Source: Propionibacteriaceae bacterium UBA5174
GTDB taxonomy: Bacteria > Actinomycetota > Actinomycetes > Propionibacteriales > Propionibacteriaceae
Direction: 5' to 3'
NCBI GenBank assembly: GCA_002413345.1
Contig: DHWU01000031.1
Coordinates: forward strand, 457 to 9,421
DNA length: 8,965 bases
Shown: one piece after another, positions 6,393 through 8,965 of the stretch
How the letters are laid out: every line of letters begins with the position of its first letter
How positions within the stretch are numbered: position 1 is the stretch's first letter
Program-made: the position numbers and the translations under genes
Notes under the pieces: model-generated
Told to the model about the DNA's origin: nothing
Seen by the model: only the letters and a program-made list of their open reading frames with translations
Databases searched by the model: none

Positions 6393-7063
6393 TCGAGTTC
6401 GATACCGAGACTCTTTCGATCTATCTGGTCACTGACGCCGATCAATGCCGCACCGCTGGTCGCAGTGTCGCCGAAACGGTCCAGGCGGCCGTGGAAGCTG
6501 GCATCCGGTCAGTCCAGGTAAGGGCAAAAGATGCCAACACCGGGTCGTTTTTGGCTGAAGTGCTCGAAGTCGGCGAGATCATTCGGCGCATGGATTCCCG
6601 CGGCGAGACGCTACTTTTCGTGAACGATCGAGTTGATGTGGCCCTGGCTGCCCACAATCACGGCGCACCGATTGCCGGCGTCCACCTTGGCCATACTGAT
6701 CTACCTGCGGCGGCCGCCCGGGAATTGTTGTGGCCTGGCGCGTTGATCGGGATCAGCGTTAACGACCTTGATCAACTTCGCGCCGCTGAACCAGTTGCTG
6801 ACTATTTCGGGATCGGTCCGCTCTACCCCACACCCACTAAGGCTGATGCGGAGCCAGCCTTGGGCCTAGCCGGTTGTGCCTCCCTGGCAGCTGGCACCGC
6901 GATTCCAGCGGTGACTATCGGCGGTGTTAAGGCCAGCGATCTTCCCGGAATTCGCGCTGCGGGTTTGGCTGGTGGGGCAGTGGTGTCGGCAATCTGCGCA
7001 GCCAGCGATCCAAGCCGGGCCACCGCCGATTTGTTGGACGCCTGGCGAGGAGTGAACCGATGA
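6389..7063 (+). CDS. thiE: Thiamine phosphate synthase
   Basis: ThiE joins hydroxymethylpyrimidine diphosphate and thiazole phosphate into thiamine phosphate. The 224-residue TIM-barrel protein shows QVRAKD (43-48) with the substrate-binding Gln, Arg and Lys, FVNDRVDVA (77-85), GVHLGHTD (97-104), IGIS (120-123), GIGPLYPTPTKADA (141-154), TIGGV (176-180) and GGAVVSAI (195-202). His102 stands where Gln is common in LGQ.D. The start is GTG at 6389, inside the thiM TGA (GTGA overlap), with GGAG 5 nt upstream, so translation is probably coupled to thiM. Its stop overlaps the thiD ATG. Confidence 0.95.
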   Translation: MIEFDTETLSIYLVTDADQCRTAGRSVAETVQAAVEAGIRSVQVRAKDANTGSFLAEVLEVGEIIRRMDSRGETLLFVNDRVDVALAAHNHGAPIAGVHLGHTDLPAAAARELLWPGALIGISVNDLDQLRAAEPVADYFGIGPLYPTPTKADAEPALGLAGCASLAAGTAIPAVTIGGVKASDLPGIRAAGLAGGAVVSAICAASDPSRATADLLDAWRGVNR

Positions 7064-7872
7064 TCCCGAACATCTTGTCGATCGCGGGCACCGACCCGAC
7101 CGGAGGTGCTGGCATTCAGGCAGACCTTAAGTCGATTAGCGCTAACGGCGGCTACGGCATGTGCGCCATCACCGCTTTGGTCGCCCAAAACACCCAAGGC
7201 ATTCGCGAGGTCTTCTACCCGCCGGCGTCCTTCCTGCGCTCTCAACTTGATGCCGTTTCCGACGATGTGCGCATTGATGCCATCAAGATCGGGATGTTGG
7301 GAAGCCTTGATGTGATCCAGACAGTCTCGGAGTGGCTGGACGGCCAGACTGCGCCAGTCGTGTTGGATCCGGTAATGGTGGCCACCAGCGGTGATCGGCT
7401 GTTGGACCAAGTTGCCGAACGTGCTCTGATCCAGTTGGCCCGGCGGGTGCAGATATTGACCCCGAATGTGCCGGAGCTGGCTGTTTTAGCAGGCGGTGAA
7501 CCGGCTGTCGATTCGGCAGCCTCGTTTACTCAGGCAGCTAGGGTCGCGCAGACCACCGGGGCTTTGGTGATCGCTAAGGGCGGTCACTTGAGTGGTGTTG
7601 AGGTGGTGGACGCGTTAGTGGCAGCCGACGGTGTCGTGATGCGGAGCTCCCACCCAAGAATCAGCACCAAGAACACGCACGGCACCGGCTGTTCACTGTC
7701 GTCGGCTTTGGCCACTCGTTACGCACTCACCGGGTCTTGGGAACAGGCCCTAATCGAAGCAAGTGACTGGCTTGCTGGGGCAATCGCCTACGCGGATGAA
7801 TTGCAGGTTGGTCATGGCCACGGCCCGGTACATCACTTCGCTCAACTGTGGAAAGACGCGGGTCTGGTCTAA
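7060..7872 (+). CDS. thiD: Hydroxymethylpyrimidine/phosphomethylpyrimidine kinase
   Basis: ThiD phosphorylates hydroxymethylpyrimidine and then its monophosphate, supplying the diphosphate used by ThiE. The 270-residue ribokinase-fold product has SIAGTDPTGGAGIQADLK (7-24; Thr at the common Ser position of GSD), IKIGMLGS, DPVMVATSGDRLL, LTPNVPE, the anion-hole motif NTHGTGC with Cys211, and the family tail GHGHGPVHH. ATG 7060 overlaps the thiE stop (ATGA), with AGGAG 7 nt upstream. It is last in the operon and its stop lies about 30 bp from the AT-rich side of oriC. No thiC or thiG is in view, so the operon by itself supports salvage and the joining step only. No clear terminator separates it from oriC. 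Confidence 0.96.
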   Translation: MIPNILSIAGTDPTGGAGIQADLKSISANGGYGMCAITALVAQNTQGIREVFYPPASFLRSQLDAVSDDVRIDAIKIGMLGSLDVIQTVSEWLDGQTAPVVLDPVMVATSGDRLLDQVAERALIQLARRVQILTPNVPELAVLAGGEPAVDSAASFTQAARVAQTTGALVIAKGGHLSGVEVVDALVAADGVVMRSSHPRISTKNTHGTGCSLSSALATRYALTGSWEQALIEASDWLAGAIAYADELQVGHGHGPVHHFAQLWKDAGLV

Positions 7873-7887
7873 AGCTGACTATCCAGA

Positions 7888-7895
7888 TGTGCACA
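7888..7895. repeat. 8-bp palindrome TGTGCACA beside thiD
   Basis: TGTGCACA lies between the thiD stop and the AT-rich stretch, outside the main DnaA-box cluster. It resembles a degenerate DnaA box only poorly. Function unknown. Confidence 0.3.
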
Positions 7896-7900
7896 GCCCT

Positions 7901-7967
7901 GACTTTGAGTTTCATGGATATCTAACAATTCAGCGGTAGTAGTAGCGCCTGTGGATTCAGTGGACAA
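7901..7967 (-). promoter_or_regulatory. Basal origin-unwinding module (DnaA boxes, GC block, DnaA-trios, AT-rich DUE)
   Basis: Read on the minus strand, TTGTCCACT (7967-7959) directly abuts GAATCCACA (7958-7950). Then come the 4-bp GC block GGCG (7949-7946), CTACTACTA (7945-7937), and an AT-leaning stretch to about 7901. This is the order known from Bacillus subtilis, where DnaA bound to adjacent boxes is guided onto one strand by 3'-GAT-5' trios to open the duplex. Three perfect trios are seen; beyond them the triplets degenerate. The layout predicts opening on the thiD side. Confidence 0.72.
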
Positions 7968-8084
7968 CCAGCGAAACCCCTAGTCCAGTGGTGTGGCGGG
8001 GTGTTGATGGTGGGTGTGGAGAACCAAGAACTACACGGGGAGGATTTGCGGACAACTTTCGCGCCGCGAGCCACTGGCACAGGG

Positions 8085-8123
8085 TGTGGAAGTTATCCAC
8101 CGACTTTTCCACACTTGTTCACA
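8085..8123 (+). promoter_or_regulatory. Phased DnaA-box array in oriC
   Basis: Three same-strand boxes start at 8093 (TTATCCACC), 8105 (TTTTCCACA) and 8115 (TTGTTCACA), 12 and 10 bp apart, about one helical turn each. A weaker opposite-strand 9-mer (8085-8093, ACTTCCACA on the minus strand) shares one base with the first, making the near-palindrome TGTGGAAGTTATCCAC. Such close phasing suits cooperative DnaA assembly. Confidence 0.75.
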
Positions 8124-8125
8124 AC

Positions 8126-8143
8126 GTCCCCCTAAGGGGGGAC
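8126..8143. repeat. GC-rich inverted repeat in oriC (GTCCCC/GGGGAC)
   Basis: GTCCCC (8126-8131) and GGGGAC (8138-8143) can pair across a 6-nt loop immediately after the last phased DnaA box. GTCCCCC recurs at 8151-8157. It could mark the edge of the origin or stop transcription leaving dnaA toward the boxes. Confidence 0.35.
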
Positions 8144-8163
8144 ACCGGCAGTCCCCCGTGTGA

Positions 8164-8194
8164 GGGATACCCACCAAGAGGGCCTCAATATCCC
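8164..8194. repeat. Nested inverted repeat in oriC (GGGATA/TATCCC)
   Basis: GGGATA (8164-8169) and TATCCC (8189-8194) flank an inner GAGG-G-CCTC near-palindrome (8178-8186). This may fold as an interrupted hairpin between dnaA and the DnaA-box array. No function is assigned. Confidence 0.3.
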
Positions 8195-8314
8195 GCGACA
8201 CATCACCAGCGCAGTTCTGGGTGGGAGGTGCGGAGATTGCCTGCCTCAGCACGATGACAGGCCGTTTCTAGCCGCTGGTTCGCTTCTGTGGCCGAAGCGT
8301 TTGGGGCGTGCCCT

Positions 8315-8340
8315 AGAAAAGCAGAAGCTTGAGCTTCAGC
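8315..8340 (-). terminator. Intrinsic terminator of dnaA
   Basis: On the minus strand GAAGC (8337-8333) and GCTTC (8328-8324) form a 5-bp stem around a 4-nt loop, extended across a mismatch by GC and GC pairs, and are followed by CTGCTTTTCT with a TTTT run (8320-8317). The stem overlaps the dnaA TGA (8338-8336). It would stop dnaA transcripts before they enter oriC. Confidence 0.5.
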
Positions 8341-8965
8341 GCAGCGGGGACTGCTTGATCCGGCTGGTGATCTCAGCGACTTGGTTGAACACACTGCGTC
8401 GTTCCCGAAGAAGCTGCCGAATCTTGCGATCAGCGTGCATCACTGTGGTGTGATCGCGGCCGCCAAAGAGCTGCCCAATCTTGGGCAGCGAGAGATCTGT
8501 GAGTTCGCGGCACAGATACATGGCAATCTGGCGCGCGGTGACCAAGACATGAGTGCGGCTCTGTCCACAGAGTTCTTCCACAGTTACCGCGAAGTAGTCG
8601 GCGACATGGGTCATGATCGCTGAGGAAGAGATCTGGGTGCCGCCGCCTTCGGGAATCAGGTCGCGCAGCACAATCTCGGCCAGTGACATGTCGACTTCTT
8701 GGTGATTGAGGCTGGCGAAGGCAGTGACCCGGATCAGCGCACCCTCAAGTTCGCGAATATTTGTCTGGATCCGGCTAGCGATGAATTCCAGCACGTCGGG
8801 TCCAGCGGTGAGCTGCTCGGCGATGGCCTTCTTTCGCAGGATCGCAATCCTGGTTTCCAGGTCGGGAGGCTGAATGTCGGTCATCAGACCCCACTCGAAG
8901 CGGCTACGTAACCGCGGTTCGAGAGCCTCCAACGCCTTTGGTGGACGGTCGGAGGTGAGCACGAT
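8336..8965 (-). CDS. dnaA: Chromosomal replication initiator DnaA, 3' part (runs off the right edge)
   Basis: DnaA is the AAA+ protein that binds oriC boxes and melts the origin. The C-terminal 209 residues are present and the reading frame stays open to the window edge, so the N-terminus and Walker motifs lie outside. Visible are TSDRPP, the arginine-finger segment RLRSRF (fragment residues 18-23), the sensor II region NIRELEGAL (69-77), and domain IV with its helix-turn-helix and the signature GGRDHTTVMHA (168-178) that reads the DnaA box. The ending EITSRIKQSPLR is typical. It is transcribed toward oriC, as in other actinobacteria. Two box-like 9-mers inside the gene (8561-8569, 8574-8582) are probably due to coding. 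Confidence 0.98.
   Translation of the reverse strand: MVLTSDRPPKALEALEPRLRSRFEWGLMTDIQPPDLETRIAILRKKAIAEQLTAGPDVLEFIASRIQTNIRELEGALIRVTAFASLNHQEVDMSLAEIVLRDLIPEGGGTQISSSAIMTHVADYFAVTVEELCGQSRTHVLVTARQIAMYLCRELTDLSLPKIGQLFGGRDHTTVMHADRKIRQLLRERRSVFNQVAEITSRIKQSPLR

Larger units (their letters stand above)
7873..8335. other. oriC: Chromosomal replication origin oriC
   Basis: This 463-bp non-coding gap beside dnaA holds a dense set of DnaA-box-like 9-mers, an AT-rich stretch (about 7901-7932), DnaA-trio-like repeats, and GC-rich inverted repeats. The boxes are: 7950-7958 and 7959-7967 (minus), 8015-8023 TTCTCCACA (minus), 8047-8055 TTGTCCGCA (minus), 8093-8101 TTATCCACC (plus), 8105-8113 TTTTCCACA (plus), 8115-8123 TTGTTCACA (plus). 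The last five each match TTATCCACA or TTGTCCACA at 8 of 9 positions. No credible gene fits here. Position next to dnaA is as expected, but the other flank is thiD, not dnaN. Confidence 0.92.

Noticed and set aside
7988..8257. Open frames crossing oriC on both strands
   Set aside because: Their products look random, they span DnaA boxes and inverted repeats, and they lack convincing Shine-Dalgarno sequences.
8561..8582. Two DnaA-box-like 9-mers inside dnaA
   Set aside because: They encode the conserved protein stretch around VEELCGQS, so coding constraint explains them.
1..8965. CRISPR array, IS element, tRNA or phage attachment site
   Set aside because: No regularly spaced repeats, transposase motifs, terminal inverted repeats or tRNA-like cloverleaf were seen.

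Overview
This window is the origin-of-replication neighbourhood of an actinobacterial chromosome. Read along the minus strand, the core order is dnaA (3' part only), dnaN, recF, dciA (DUF721), gyrB (5' part only). The DciA C-terminus (RGPRDTYG), the Streptomyces/Mycobacterium-like DnaA boxes (TTGTCCACA type), frequent GTG starts and moderately high G+C all point to Actinomycetota. The Ig-like secreted protein is of a type common in that phylum. I cannot place it at genus level; an environmental lineage known mainly from assembled genomes would fit, but that is a guess.

Layout. 1-916: gyrB 5' part (minus). 917-1220: intergenic, holding the gyrB leader and a possible extra reading frame. 1221-1469: small single-pass membrane protein (plus). 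1478-1984: dciA (minus). 2066-2938: secreted protein with two Ig-like repeats (plus). 2951-2986: long perfect hairpin between convergent genes. 2990-4132: recF (minus). 4184-5341: dnaN (minus). 5342-5567: divergent control region with a dnaN promoter and a TPP riboswitch. 5568-7872: translationally coupled thiM-thiE-thiD operon (plus). 7873-8335: oriC, with an AT-rich stretch, CTA-type DnaA-trios, and a DnaA-box array. 8336-8965: dnaA 3' part (minus).

How it works together. The minus-strand genes initiate replication (DnaA), load the helicase (DciA), give processivity (beta clamp), repair gaps (RecF) and relieve supercoils (GyrB). The thi genes salvage hydroxyethylthiazole (ThiM), phosphorylate hydroxymethylpyrimidine (ThiD) and join the two as thiamine phosphate (ThiE). 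They sit under a TPP riboswitch whose conserved 3' segment also serves as the thiM Shine-Dalgarno.

The most unusual point is the architecture. A complete riboswitch-controlled thiamine operon lies between dnaA and dnaN, normally neighbours with oriC between them. oriC is therefore between the 3' ends of two convergent units (thiD and dnaA), about 2.5 kb from dnaN. Two further plus-strand genes break the cluster at recF/dciA and dciA/gyrB. The origin shows a legible unwinding module: two abutting DnaA boxes, a short GC block, three CTA trios and an AT-rich stretch pointing toward thiD. I found no wholly unknown multi-gene system.
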